Assembly (NCBI RefSeq): GCF_000711795.1
Contig: NZ_JONH01000015.1
Coordinates: 1 to 64,000, forward strand
Source: Vibrio pacinii DSM 19139
Lineage (GTDB): Bacteria > Pseudomonadota > Gammaproteobacteria > Enterobacterales > Vibrionaceae
Length of the DNA stretch: 64,000 bases
Reading direction: 5' to 3'
Shown: positions 43,754-53,260 of the stretch, in pieces
How positions within the stretch are numbered: position 1 is the first letter of the stretch
Layout of the letters: each line of letters begins with the position of its first letter
Made by a program: the position numbers and the translations under genes
The notes under the pieces: model-generated
Databases searched by the model: none
Told to the model about the DNA's origin: nothing
What the model saw: the letters and a program-made list of their open reading frames with translations, nothing else

Positions 43754-45193
43754 ATGAGCATTCAATCGATAATCAATAGGTTTAAACGCAGCGAGCAATC
43801 ATCGACACATCTCTATGTGGTCGTTCAGCCGAGCGCGTTGTTTTTTTCTTCCTCTTTGCACAGTGAGTTACCGCGTCAGGTTGAGCTTCATGGTCAGCCA
43901 TGGCAACAAGTGCTAACGGACACGCTGCAAGGGCTGACTATCACAAATGTTAAATTGGATGTGGTATTACACTCTTCACTTTATAAGACCTATCAGATAG
44001 ACAAACCCAATGTGCCAGATGAAGAGTTAGCTCAGGCGCTGCCATTTTTGCTAAAAGAACTCATCAGTGAGCGAATCTCGGATGTCGTTATTGACTCGAT
44101 GTATTTGTCGACCAATAACAAGTTGCAAGTTTACGTGGTGGACAAAGGTTTAGTCAGCCAGTTATATCGAACACTGACGTCACTATCTATCGAACTTGAA
44201 CGCGTCTTGGTTGAAGATGAAATCTGGGGCCATTCAGCGGGCGACTTGAGTCACTTTTTGCTGCTGCAACGCAGCCAACAAGGGGCGTTTCGAGTCAGTG
44301 CATTTATTAATGCTCAAAGTGCTTTTCAGCGAACGATGCGCGGCATTACACCGCCATTAACCGGTGTCGCAAGCAGTGTGCTACAGCTCGATGGTATCGC
44401 CCTTGAACTACAGCGCTCGATTGATTATCTCTCCTCTCAGCTTCGCTCTGCCCCTTTGCATAAGATGATGATCTGTTGTGATGAAGAGTCGCAGCAAGAG
44501 ATTGTTGAAGCATTAAATCAACGTTTGAGTGTTCAAACGGCGCTGTTGTCTGAGCAGGCCGAATTGTCCGGTGAAATTCTAGTGCGCGTGTGCGAAAACT
44601 TGCCCCACGCCGAAATAAATCTCTTTCCTGAAGAATTAAGACCGAAAAAAGAATACTTTACCCTGACCAATATCGCGATCGGATGGGGAGTGGCGGCGAC
44701 CTTGTTAGTGGTGGTGACAGCGAATCTCTATTATCAACAGCGTGGCTTAAACCAGCAATTGGCTGAGCACAGTCGCCAGCAAGCGGCATTTAAACAACAG
44801 ATGACTCAGCTTAGCGAGCAATTGAGTCAGCATAAACCGAGCGCAGCCAAAGAGGCGGCGATTGCTAGGCTACAATTAGAGATAGAGGCTAACCAGAGTG
44901 CGTTGGCGGCCGTTGAGAAATTCGATCAATCACAGCAAGTGGGGTACTCATCGGTACTGCGTTCACTCGCGACGTTAGGGCGTAGTGATATTTCGTTACA
45001 GACGATCCGAATTGATGGCAACGGCCTTGATTTAACCGGATTGGCTCAAAGTCCACAAGCGATTCCGAATTGGGTTAATCAGTTTAAAAACGAGTTGAGT
45101 TTAGTGGGACGAACGTTTGAACAGCTAAAAATTGGCCGAAATGAACAAGATATTATTACTTTCGAGCTCAAAACTCAGCGGGAGAGCAATTAA
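43754..45193 (+). CDS. mshI: MSHA biogenesis protein MshI
   Basis: A 479-residue protein. Residues 1-290 form a soluble part resembling PilM/GspL-type actin-like domains, weakly conserved. One membrane helix is at about 304-324 (IAIGWGVAATLLVVVTANLYY), followed by a coiled coil (QQRGLNQQLAEHSRQQAAFK) and a PilN-like periplasmic domain ending QLKIGRNEQDIITFELK. It likely acts in the inner-membrane alignment platform of the pilus, joining PilM- and PilN-type roles. Its stop overlaps the mshJ start. Confidence 0.88.
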   Translation: MSIQSIINRFKRSEQSSTHLYVVVQPSALFFSSSLHSELPRQVELHGQPWQQVLTDTLQGLTITNVKLDVVLHSSLYKTYQIDKPNVPDEELAQALPFLLKELISERISDVVIDSMYLSTNNKLQVYVVDKGLVSQLYRTLTSLSIELERVLVEDEIWGHSAGDLSHFLLLQRSQQGAFRVSAFINAQSAFQRTMRGITPPLTGVASSVLQLDGIALELQRSIDYLSSQLRSAPLHKMMICCDEESQQEIVEALNQRLSVQTALLSEQAELSGEILVRVCENLPHAEINLFPEELRPKKEYFTLTNIAIGWGVAATLLVVVTANLYYQQRGLNQQLAEHSRQQAAFKQQMTQLSEQLSQHKPSAAKEAAIARLQLEIEANQSALAAVEKFDQSQQVGYSSVLRSLATLGRSDISLQTIRIDGNGLDLTGLAQSPQAIPNWVNQFKNELSLVGRTFEQLKIGRNEQDIITFELKTQRESN

Positions 45194-45843
45194 TGGCGAG
45201 TTATTGGCAGCGGTGGAATGAGAAGTTTGCGCAATTAAGCCCCCGTGAAAAAGTATTAATTAGTTTGTGTGGATTGGTGGCGATTATCTTCGGTCTGCTG
45301 ACGTTAGTTGTTGAGCCTGTTTATAATAAAAATCAACAGCTAAGCCTTCAGTTATCTAATGCAAAGCTGAATGGTCAGCAATTGCAAGCCGACCTTCTAC
45401 TGATGCAAGCGAAGTTGAATAAGGATCCGGATCGCGAGTTAGACAAGCAACTTGAACGTTTGATGGCACAGAGCCAACAAAGTTCGCAACAACTGGCTGA
45501 ACTGGTCGAAAGCTTAATTACTCCGAGTGAAATGGCACAATTACTTGAATCAGTATTACTAGGTTCAAAGCAGTTACGTCTGGTGTCACTTGAGTCTTTG
45601 CCCGCAGAACCGATTGTTCCCCCCAGCGAGGATAAAGGCATGACGGGGTACTATATCCATCCGGTTCGAATCGAGTTGACTGGGCGTTATTTTGACATTG
45701 TGAATTATTTAGAAGCATTGGAAGCGATGCCAGTGAACTATTATTGGCGTCAGTTTGATTATCAAGTGGAGTCGTACCCACAAGCGCGATTAGTTTTGAC
45801 GGTTTATACCTTGGGCACCAGGCAGGAGTTTATTAGTGGTTAG
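45193..45843 (+). CDS. mshJ: MSHA biogenesis protein MshJ (PilO-like)
   Basis: A 216-residue protein with an N-terminal membrane helix (about 19-40, VLISLCGLVAIIFGLLTLVV), a periplasmic coiled coil rich in Gln and Leu (about 48-100) and a ferredoxin-like domain. PREKVLISLCGLVAI is typical of PilO/GspM-type proteins. Starts on the last base of mshI; its end overlaps mshK by eight bases, so the operon is tightly packed. Confidence 0.87.
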   Translation: MASYWQRWNEKFAQLSPREKVLISLCGLVAIIFGLLTLVVEPVYNKNQQLSLQLSNAKLNGQQLQADLLLMQAKLNKDPDRELDKQLERLMAQSQQSSQQLAELVESLITPSEMAQLLESVLLGSKQLRLVSLESLPAEPIVPPSEDKGMTGYYIHPVRIELTGRYFDIVNYLEALEAMPVNYYWRQFDYQVESYPQARLVLTVYTLGTRQEFISG

Positions 45844-46162
45844 GTTTCTTGTCGTAACATTTTCAATGATTGTCGCGCTTGCTGTTCAAGCCAAGCAAGA
45901 TCCGACGGCACCTCTTGGTTGGAGTGCGCCCGCAACGAATGGCATTAAATCTGTCAACAAAGTGGCCCCATTACCAAAACTGCAAAGTATTGTTTGCCCA
46001 CAATCTGGTGATTGCAGCGCGATTTTAAATGGTCAACCTATGGTTATTGGAGAGCGAGTCTCAGGCTACACCGTTCGTCACATTGAGCCAGAACTCGTTA
46101 CCCTCGCGCGCGGTGGTAAAACGTGGAAACTACAACTCTTCTCTCTAGAAGTGAAACAGTAA
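45836..46162 (+). CDS. mshK: MSHA biogenesis protein MshK
   Basis: A 108-residue exported protein. The signal peptide covers residues 1-19 (ending VQA, then KQDPTAPLGW). The mature part holds two cysteines (SIVCPQSGDCSAI) and a compact beta domain (NGQPMVIGERVSGYTVRHIE) like GspC/PilP homology regions. GTG start at 45836 with GGAG seven bases before. By comparison with PilP it would link the inner platform to the secretin MshL. Confidence 0.85.
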   Translation: MVRFLVVTFSMIVALAVQAKQDPTAPLGWSAPATNGIKSVNKVAPLPKLQSIVCPQSGDCSAILNGQPMVIGERVSGYTVRHIEPELVTLARGGKTWKLQLFSLEVKQ

Positions 46163-46177
46163 GGTCAGTAGAAACAT

Positions 46178-47845
46178 ATGCGTAAATTCGCTATAGCTAT
46201 CACTATTGCATCAACGTTAGTCGGTTGCTCGATGGGACATCGCGATCCAGTAGAAGCCAAAAACGCGCTCAATGAGGCGATTAATCAAAACAACAGTTTA
46301 GGATTAGATGAGCTGCCTGCGTCGGTTGAAGCCGACCTGATGCCGGAATTAACCACCAGCAGTGGTGACTTGGTCGCTCAACACTCGATCAAACGTTTTC
46401 GAATTAAGGCTAATCAGGTTGATGCAAAAGCATTTTTTGCCAGCTTAGTCAAAGGTACGGCGTATAGCGCGGCTATTCACCCCAATGTCAGCGGAACCAT
46501 TACTGCTAATCTCAATGACGTTTCGCTTGATGAAGTGTTGAACGTGATTGAAGATATGTATGGCTACCAAATCACCAAGAGTGGCAATGTTATTCAGGTC
46601 TATCCTGCCGGTTTGCGTACCGTTACATTGCCAGTCGACTACCTGCAATTTAAACGTACAGGTCGTTCAATTACCTCGATTTCGACTGGGACCGTAACGA
46701 ATCCGGAAAACGGTTCGAGCAATGATAATTCATCCAACTCATCCAACGTTTCGAGCAATGATGATTCATCCAATAGTCGCAATAGCAGTGCGAAAGGTGG
46801 AACTGAAATCGAAACTACCAGTGAGAGTGACTTCTGGCCACAGTTGCAACAAGCAGTCAAGCAGTTGATAGGTTCGAATCAAGGACAAAGTGTGGTGGTG
46901 ACTCCGCAAGCGAGTGTGATTACGGTGCGCGCCTTTCCCGACGAGATTCGTGAAGTGCGTAATTTCTTGGGCGTATCGCAACAGCGAATGCATCGCCAGG
47001 TCATCCTTGAAACGAAAATATTAGAAGTGACCTTGAGTGACGGTTACCAACAAGGCATCAATTGGTCAAAGGCATTTTCCTCTAATGGAACTGATTACAC
47101 CTTAGGTCAAGGGTCAACCGTCAAAGACAGTAATGGTTTACCGCTCAAACTGCCAGGTTTAGACACGATCGGCACTCTATTGGGCGGCCAAGCCAATTTA
47201 GTGATTTCCAGTGGTAGTTTTGAAGCCGTGTTGAGCTTTATGGCAACTCAGGGCGATCTCAATGTTCTTTCCAGTCCAAGAGTGACGGCCTCGAATAACC
47301 AAAAAGCGGTGATCAAAGTCGGTACAGACAGCTATTTTGTTACTGACTTTTCGTCAAATACCGACACCGGCAATTCGAGTAGCAATACCACCACTGATAT
47401 TGAGTTAACGCCTTTCTTTTCGGGAATATCCCTTGATGTAACGCCGCAAATCGATGATCAAGGTAATGTTTTATTACATGTTCACCCAGCGGTGATTGAT
47501 GTGCAGCAAGAGAATAAAAGCATCACTTATGGCTCGACTGACTTAACCTTGCCACTGGCCACAAGTGCGATTCGAGAATCAGACTCGGTAATTCGGGCTC
47601 AAGATGGTGATGTAGTTGTGATTGGCGGCCTAATGAAGTCGGCCACTCAAGACAGAGTGTCTAAAATTCCATTTTTGGGCGACATACCAGGTTTAGGCCA
47701 TCTATTTAGGAACACCAACCAATACACGGAAAAAACGGAATTGGTGATCTTGCTTAAGCCTTCAGTGGTTGGGGTGAACACATGGCAAAAAGAGCTCGAA
47801 CGATCACGCGATCTACTGCAAGAGTGGTTCCCAGACGAGCAGTAA
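46178..47845 (+). CDS. mshL: MshL, outer-membrane secretin of the MSHA pilus
   Basis: A 555-residue secretin lipoprotein. Lipobox STLVGC gives a lipidated Cys17. Secretin N-domains occupy about 70-260, interrupted by a Ser/Asn-rich linker (about 171-205). The C-terminal secretin domain includes the conserved VTPQIDDQGNVLLHVHPAV and QDGDVVVIGGLMKSATQDRVSKIPFLGDIPGLGHLF. It forms the pore through which the pilus passes. Confidence 0.93.
   Translation: MRKFAIAITIASTLVGCSMGHRDPVEAKNALNEAINQNNSLGLDELPASVEADLMPELTTSSGDLVAQHSIKRFRIKANQVDAKAFFASLVKGTAYSAAIHPNVSGTITANLNDVSLDEVLNVIEDMYGYQITKSGNVIQVYPAGLRTVTLPVDYLQFKRTGRSITSISTGTVTNPENGSSNDNSSNSSNVSSNDDSSNSRNSSAKGGTEIETTSESDFWPQLQQAVKQLIGSNQGQSVVVTPQASVITVRAFPDEIREVRNFLGVSQQRMHRQVILETKILEVTLSDGYQQGINWSKAFSSNGTDYTLGQGSTVKDSNGLPLKLPGLDTIGTLLGGQANLVISSGSFEAVLSFMATQGDLNVLSSPRVTASNNQKAVIKVGTDSYFVTDFSSNTDTGNSSSNTTTDIELTPFFSGISLDVTPQIDDQGNVLLHVHPAVIDVQQENKSITYGSTDLTLPLATSAIRESDSVIRAQDGDVVVIGGLMKSATQDRVSKIPFLGDIPGLGHLFRNTNQYTEKTELVILLKPSVVGVNTWQKELERSRDLLQEWFPDEQ
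46714..46773 (+). repeat. 36-bp-period duplication in the MshL linker
   Basis: A 24-base segment, TTCGAGCAATGATAATTCAT plus CCAA (46714-46737), recurs with a single base change at 46750-46773. The 36-bp period equals 12 codons, so the frame is kept. Between them lie shorter TCATCCAAC copies. It encodes the Ser/Asn/Asp-rich linker. Confidence 0.9.
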
Positions 47846-47849
47846 CGCC

Positions 47850-48689
47850 ATGTATCTTGAGCATTTTGGTTTCGCCAATTTTCCTTTTCACCTAACGCCA
47901 GACACAGAAATGTTTTTGGGGCTGGCTCCGCACTATGAAGCGATTCAAACCGTGCTCGGTGCACTTGATATGGGCGAGGGGCTGATTAAGGTGACTGGCG
48001 AAGTCGGTACGGGTAAAACCATGATTTGCCGCGTCATTATTAGACATGTTGCCGAACACGTTCAGTTAGTCTTTTTACCAAATCCGGCTCTGAGTGGCGA
48101 GCAATTAAGAGCAACGGTTGCTAATGAGTTGGGCATCACCCAAGTCGAGCCAAATGCGGTGGTCAATGCCATCCAACACAAGCTACTCGCACTGGCGAAG
48201 CAAGGTAAGCAAGTGGTGGTGTTGGTGGATGAGGCGCAGGCGTTAAGTGATGAGGCACTAGAGGTATTACGCCTGTTTGGCAATTTAGAAACCGAACAAC
48301 AGAAGTTGCTGCAAATTGTATTGTTCGGCCAGCCGGAATTGGACCAACGTTTAACTCAGCATCACCTGCGCCAACTGCGTCAACGTATTACCTTTAGCGC
48401 TCATCTGCGTGGGTTGAGCTTAGATGAGGTTGTTGCTTATGTGGATAATCGCATCAATAAAGTCGGTGGCGACGCTGGTTTGTTTACGCTTCATCACAAA
48501 AAAGCACTGTGGCGGGCCAGTTTTGGCTACCCACGTTTGATCAACCAGATATGTCACAAAAGCTTGGTTTTGGCCTGCAGTGATCAAACCAAAGTCATCA
48601 ATAATTCACAGCTATATCGAGCGATATATGACACCTATGACAGTTGTAAGCCTAAATTCAAAAGCCCGTGGCTATGGGGATGGAGTTAA
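47850..48689 (+). CDS. mshM: MSHA biogenesis protein MshM, ExeA/GspA-like ATPase
   Basis: A 279-residue AAA protein. MYLEHFGFANFPFHLTPDTEMFLG is the ExeA/MSHA-type start, Walker A is GEVGTGKTM (about 49-57), Walker B is VVVLVDEAQALSDEAL (about 117-132). No peptidoglycan-binding domain follows. Related proteins help secretins or pili insert through the cell wall; its direct role in MSHA is unproven. Starts four bases after mshL and ends three before mshN. Confidence 0.9.
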   Translation: MYLEHFGFANFPFHLTPDTEMFLGLAPHYEAIQTVLGALDMGEGLIKVTGEVGTGKTMICRVIIRHVAEHVQLVFLPNPALSGEQLRATVANELGITQVEPNAVVNAIQHKLLALAKQGKQVVVLVDEAQALSDEALEVLRLFGNLETEQQKLLQIVLFGQPELDQRLTQHHLRQLRQRITFSAHLRGLSLDEVVAYVDNRINKVGGDAGLFTLHHKKALWRASFGYPRLINQICHKSLVLACSDQTKVINNSQLYRAIYDTYDSCKPKFKSPWLWGWS

Positions 48690-48692
48690 CCT

Positions 48693-49772
48693 ATGAGTGC
48701 GATCAATCGTGCGTTGGCAGATCTATCGACTAAAAGTGCCAGTACCGATAGCGTGCTGGTCAAAGCCGAGGTTAAGCCAGTTAAATCGACTCGGATTGTG
48801 GCATGGGTAGTAGCAAGCTTTACGACAAGCTTAGCCGTCGGTGGTTGGGCGATCTCGCAACAAGTGCCATCTGCACCTCTTTACCACTTTGAACCTGTTG
48901 AGGCGCTTGCCACTGCTGATGTATCACCGACCAGTAAAACATCGGTGGTTTCGTCACCGATGTATTTAGCGTCAAATGATCCGCTTGCTGCGTCTCAGTC
49001 TAGTCAAACAGAGTCTGCGCCAATCAAAGCCGTGCAATCTCATTCTCAAAGCGCGCCGATAGCAAAAACGCAACCGCAAGTGGTGGAATCGTCTGTCAAC
49101 CACACGCTTGTCAGTGCTTCAACCAATAAAGTTGTCGCCTCGCAAGCACAGCAGGGGCAGGTTGTGATTGAGCACGTTGCTCTCACGCCGCAGCAACTGG
49201 CAGATAAGGCTTCTGAGCGCGCGAAAAAAGCGCTCGATAGCAATAATCTCTCTCAGGCGTTAGACGCTTACAACCAAGCATTGCGTTATACGCCAAACGA
49301 TAGCGATATTCGCCAGCGGCTCGCGGCGCTTTATTACGGTAAAGGCGAAGTGCGTAAAGCGGCGGAAACCTTGCAAAAAGGCATTGCTTTAGACAGTGAC
49401 AATATTGATTTGCGCCTCGCGCTAGCGAAAATGTTGCTCAAAGAGCAGCAAAACCCGGCCGCATTAACGGTACTGAGCGCGTTACCAGAGCATGCGTCGA
49501 TAGAGTATCTGTCGCTGCGCGCAGCATTGGCGCAAAAACAGAAACAAGACCAACTGGCGCTAGAGAGTTACTCCCAGTTGGTGGAGCGAGAGCCGCAAAG
49601 TGGCCGCTGGTGGTTAGGGCTAGCGATCCAGCAAGAGCGAGCTTTTGATCTGGCGGCCGCGAAATCATCTTACCGTCAGGCGCTGACTAAGTTAGGAATA
49701 TCCAGTCAGTCTCAGCAGTTTATCCGGGACCGTTTAGCACTCATCGGTCGTTTAGAGGAGCAAGCGCAATGA
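48693..49772 (+). CDS. mshN: MSHA biogenesis protein MshN, TPR protein
   Basis: A 359-residue protein: short cytoplasmic start (MSAINRALADLSTK), a membrane helix (about 34-55, IVAWVVASFTTSLAVGGWAI), a Ser/Gln/Thr-rich linker (about 60-160) and tetratricopeptide repeats (about 165-350) with ALDAYNQALRYTPNDSDIRQRLAALY as a clear unit. Likely a periplasmic scaffold. Its stop overlaps the mshE start by four bases. Confidence 0.88.
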   Translation: MSAINRALADLSTKSASTDSVLVKAEVKPVKSTRIVAWVVASFTTSLAVGGWAISQQVPSAPLYHFEPVEALATADVSPTSKTSVVSSPMYLASNDPLAASQSSQTESAPIKAVQSHSQSAPIAKTQPQVVESSVNHTLVSASTNKVVASQAQQGQVVIEHVALTPQQLADKASERAKKALDSNNLSQALDAYNQALRYTPNDSDIRQRLAALYYGKGEVRKAAETLQKGIALDSDNIDLRLALAKMLLKEQQNPAALTVLSALPEHASIEYLSLRAALAQKQKQDQLALESYSQLVEREPQSGRWWLGLAIQQERAFDLAAAKSSYRQALTKLGISSQSQQFIRDRLALIGRLEEQAQ

Positions 49773-51493
49773 AAATTCAACTCCGCAAGCGACTGGGTGA
49801 TTTGCTCGTAGAAGAGGGCATTATTACTGAGCAGCAGGTTGAACAGGCGCTGAGCGCGCAAAAGTCGACCGGACGTAAGTTGGGTGCAACCCTTATTGAG
49901 CTTGGTTTTCTGACTGAGCATCAAATGCTGAGCTTTCTTTCACAGCAATTAGATATCCCGTTGATTGACTTGAGTCGAGCAAATGTCGATATCGATGCCG
50001 TGCAACTGTTACCAGAGGTACATGCGCGCCGTTTACGCGCACTGGTTATTGGCCGACAAGGAGACACTCTGCGCGTAGCCATGAGTGACCCGGCTGATTT
50101 GTTTGCTCAAGAGGCATTATTGGGGCAACTGGCGCAATACAGTATTGAATTTGTCATTGCACCAGAAAAACAGTTGGTTGATGGTTTTGATCGCTATTAT
50201 CGCCGCACCAAAGAGATCGCCTCGTTTGCCGAGCAGTTGCAAGCAGAGCACCAAATTACCGATGCGTTTGATTTTAATGTTGAAGGCACTGACAGCGAAG
50301 AAGTGACCGTTGTAAAGCTGATTAACTCGCTATTTGAAGATGCGATTCAGGTTGGGGCTTCTGACATTCATATTGAACCTGACGCGAACGTTTTGCGTTT
50401 ACGGCAAAGGATTGATGGCATTTTGCATGAGACGCTGCTTAATGAGGTCAATATTGCTTCGGCTTTAGTGTTAAGACTCAAGTTGATGGCCAATCTCGAT
50501 ATTTCGGAAAAACGTTTACCACAAGATGGCCGATTTAATATCCGCAGCAAAGGTCAGTCGGTCGATATTCGTATGTCGACCATGCCAGTGCAATACGGTG
50601 AGTCGGTAGTGATGCGTCTGCTCAACCAATCGGCCGGAGTCCGCAAGTTAGAGCAGTCAGGCCTACCTGCTGATTTGCTGATGCGATTACGCCATCAACT
50701 CAAACGTCCGCATGGCATGATCTTGGTGACTGGGCCTACCGGTTCAGGCAAAACCACCACCTTGTATGGCGCGTTAACCGAACTCAACCAACCGAGTAAA
50801 AAGATCATTACCGCAGAAGATCCGGTCGAATATCGCTTGCCGCGTGTCAATCAGGTGCAGGTGAATCCTAAAATTAACTTAGACTTTTCTACGGTTCTGC
50901 GAACCTTTCTGCGCCAGGATCCCGACATCATTTTGGTTGGTGAGATGCGCGACCAAGAAACGGTTGAAATCGGTTTGCGTGCGGCGCTAACCGGTCACTT
51001 AGTCCTGAGTACGTTGCACACTAACGATGCTGTAGACAGTGCTCTTCGAATGATGGACATGGGCGCTCCCGGCTACTTGGTGGCAAGTGCTGTGCGTGCG
51101 GTTGTTGCGCAGCGCTTGGTGCGTAAAGTGTGCCCCGATTGTAAAACCGAGCACGGGTTAGATGACAGCAGTAAGCAGTGGCTTGCACAGCGTTTTCCTA
51201 ATCAGGTCAATGTTACTTTCTCGGTTGGAAGAGGTTGTCAAAACTGTAATCTCACCGGATACAGTGGCCGGATTGGTGTATTTGAAATGCTCGAGCTCGA
51301 TCTGGAAATGATGGACATGTTGCGCGCTAATGATGCGGTCGGTTTTGCCCGCGTGGCACGCCAATCAGACAACTATAAACCTCTGCTGGCGTCTGCGATG
51401 GAATTGGCGATACAAGGCGTGGTCAGTTTAGGTGAAGTGATGAGTTTAGGTGAAGGGGACTCATCAGGCTTTGCGCAAGCTATCTACATCTAG
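49769..51493 (+). CDS. mshE: MshE, pilus extension ATPase with cyclic-di-GMP domain
   Basis: A 574-residue GspE/PilB-type motor. The N-terminus holds two tandem MshEN motifs, RLGDLLVEEGIITEQQVEQA and KLGATLIELGFLTEHQM with a following LSQQ, known to bind cyclic-di-GMP in V. cholerae MshE. Walker A is GPTGSGKTT (about 324-332), then the Asp box TAEDPVEY, Walker B region DPDIILVGEMRDQET and a tetracysteine zinc site (CPDC ... CQNC). Cyclic-di-GMP binding should drive pilus extension and surface attachment. Confidence 0.96.
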   Translation: MKIQLRKRLGDLLVEEGIITEQQVEQALSAQKSTGRKLGATLIELGFLTEHQMLSFLSQQLDIPLIDLSRANVDIDAVQLLPEVHARRLRALVIGRQGDTLRVAMSDPADLFAQEALLGQLAQYSIEFVIAPEKQLVDGFDRYYRRTKEIASFAEQLQAEHQITDAFDFNVEGTDSEEVTVVKLINSLFEDAIQVGASDIHIEPDANVLRLRQRIDGILHETLLNEVNIASALVLRLKLMANLDISEKRLPQDGRFNIRSKGQSVDIRMSTMPVQYGESVVMRLLNQSAGVRKLEQSGLPADLLMRLRHQLKRPHGMILVTGPTGSGKTTTLYGALTELNQPSKKIITAEDPVEYRLPRVNQVQVNPKINLDFSTVLRTFLRQDPDIILVGEMRDQETVEIGLRAALTGHLVLSTLHTNDAVDSALRMMDMGAPGYLVASAVRAVVAQRLVRKVCPDCKTEHGLDDSSKQWLAQRFPNQVNVTFSVGRGCQNCNLTGYSGRIGVFEMLELDLEMMDMLRANDAVGFARVARQSDNYKPLLASAMELAIQGVVSLGEVMSLGEGDSSGFAQAIYI

Positions 51494-51501
51494 GAGGGGT
51501 T

Positions 51502-52722
51502 ATGCCAACATTCAATTATCAAGGCCGCCACTCAGATGGAACGGCGACGTCTGGCTCAATCGATGCACCGACTCAAGATGTAGTGGTTGAGCAATTGATC
51601 AACAAAGGCATTATCCCCATTTCAATACAATTAGGCAGGCAAGGTGGCAGTTTACGTCTCGATATCAAAACCTTGTTGACTCCGGCTCTGCCTCTTGAAG
51701 CACTGGTGATTTTTTGTCGCCAGCTTTATAGCTTGACCAAGGCTGGCGTACCTTTACTGCGTTCGATGAAGGGTCTCAGTCAAAATAGTACCAGTAAACA
51801 GCTGCAAGAAGCCTTGCAAGATGTCACTCAAGAGCTGACCAATGGCCGCAGCCTATCGAGCTCGATGCAGATGTACCCTAAAGTATTCAGTCCGCTGTTT
51901 GTCTCGATGATTCACGTTGGCGAAAATACTGGTCGGCTAGACCAAGCGCTGCTCCAACTGGCCCATTATTACGAGCAAGAAGTTGAGACGCGCAAACGGA
52001 TCAAAACCGCGATGCGTTATCCAACCTTTGTGATCAGCTTTATCCTTGTTGCGCTGTTTATTCTCAACGTGAAGGTAATACCGCAGTTTTCCAGTATGTT
52101 TGCTCGTTTTGGTGTCGATTTACCGCTGCCGACCCGGATCTTGATTACGACTTCAGAGTTCTTTGTTAACTATTGGGCTGCGATGATTGTGGTAATGGTT
52201 GCGGCATTTTTGGGCTTTAGGGGGTGGACTAACACCGCCGCTGGACGTGAACAGTGGGATAAAATGCGCTTGCGAATGCCTGTGGTGGGCGAACTGGTTA
52301 ATCGGGCTCAGCTGTCGCGTTTTTCGCGCACCTTTGCCTTAATGCTCAAAGCAGGCGTACCACTAAACCAATCGCTCGCGCTATCGGCTGAAGCGCTTGG
52401 TAATAAATATCTTGAAAATCGTTTGTTAGAGATGAAAGCCTCGATTGAAGCTGGGGGTACCATCTCATCAACGGCGATTAGCAGTGGGGTGTTTACACCG
52501 TTGGTGATTCAAATGATCAGCGTTGGGGAAGAGACAGGGCGAATCGACGAGTTGCTATTGGAAGTGTCAGATTTTTACGATCGTGAAGTCGATTACGATT
52601 TAAAAACCTTAACCGCTCGCATAGAACCGATTTTATTAGTGATTGTCGCCGCGATGGTGCTGATACTGGCACTCGGGATTTTCTTGCCGATGTGGGGCAT
52701 GCTTGATGCAATTAAAGGCTAG
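51502..52722 (+). CDS. mshG: MshG, inner-membrane platform protein (GspF/PilC type)
   Basis: A 406-residue polytopic protein with two GspF domains (about 66-190 and 270-392) and three main membrane helices (near 170-190, 220-240, 372-395). Repeated motifs AGVPLLRSMKGL and AGVPLNQSLALSAE, plus ISVGEETGRIDELL, are diagnostic. It is the membrane platform on which MshE acts. AGGAGGGGTT precedes the ATG, and mshF overlaps its end. Confidence 0.95.
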   Translation: MPTFNYQGRHSDGTATSGSIDAPTQDVVVEQLINKGIIPISIQLGRQGGSLRLDIKTLLTPALPLEALVIFCRQLYSLTKAGVPLLRSMKGLSQNSTSKQLQEALQDVTQELTNGRSLSSSMQMYPKVFSPLFVSMIHVGENTGRLDQALLQLAHYYEQEVETRKRIKTAMRYPTFVISFILVALFILNVKVIPQFSSMFARFGVDLPLPTRILITTSEFFVNYWAAMIVVMVAAFLGFRGWTNTAAGREQWDKMRLRMPVVGELVNRAQLSRFSRTFALMLKAGVPLNQSLALSAEALGNKYLENRLLEMKASIEAGGTISSTAISSGVFTPLVIQMISVGEETGRIDELLLEVSDFYDREVDYDLKTLTARIEPILLVIVAAMVLILALGIFLPMWGMLDAIKG

Positions 52723-53179
52723 TGGCGATAATGTTCAGAAATCTAGGTTAGTTATCTGGTTATTACTGCTTATCCTTTTGGTTATGAGCTTTCTGTTTGC
52801 ATGGCAAGCGGTTGAACAACAAGCCAGTAAATCAGCGTTGCAATTGGCTAATCAGCGCATAAATGAACGGGCAAGTTATTACAAACAACAATGGCTACTT
52901 GCAAAACAACCAACCAGCCTCAAGATAGGCTCACAAAGGCTGAACTACACTAATACAGGATGGATAACACCTCTCAATCATCAATCGCAAGTAGATTGTA
53001 AATATTGGCTGGAGATTTTGTACCCAGAAACAGAGTTACTTGGCAGTCAGCCGCTTGAGATTAGCAATGAATCTATAGCGGGTCATTATCGTTGTTTGTA
53101 TAACTATAATCAGAATGGATTTATTTCTATTAGTCTGATTGATAATAACTTTTCAGCAAAAGTTGGCTTCTTAATTTAG
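52706..53179 (+). CDS. mshF: MSHA biogenesis protein MshF
   Basis: A 157-residue protein with one membrane helix (about 15-34, LVIWLLLLILLVMSFLFAWQ), a short coiled coil and a soluble domain containing two cysteines (VDCKYWLEILYP, YRCLYNYNQNG). Role unknown; found only in MSHA loci. I use the ATG at 52706, which overlaps mshG by 17 bases; a TTG lies immediately before it. Last gene of the assembly block. Confidence 0.8.
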   Translation: MQLKASGDNVQKSRLVIWLLLLILLVMSFLFAWQAVEQQASKSALQLANQRINERASYYKQQWLLAKQPTSLKIGSQRLNYTNTGWITPLNHQSQVDCKYWLEILYPETELLGSQPLEISNESIAGHYRCLYNYNQNGFISISLIDNNFSAKVGFLI

Positions 53180-53187
53180 TCGATTTA

Positions 53188-53236
53188 TTGACATATGACA
53201 TATAGCGAAATCATATAACCTCCGTATAATGCGGAG
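53188..53236 (+). promoter_or_regulatory. Candidate internal promoter and small hairpin before mshB
   Basis: A consensus TTGACA (53188-53193) is followed by TATAAC (53214-53219, 20-bp spacing) and a perfect TATAAT (53225-53230). The latter sits in the loop of a CTCCG/CGGAG hairpin (53220-53236). In V. cholerae the pilin block beginning with mshB is a separate transcript; which hexamers are used here is uncertain. Confidence 0.4.
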
Positions 53237-53260
53237 CAGAAACTAACGGGTTGTTACACT

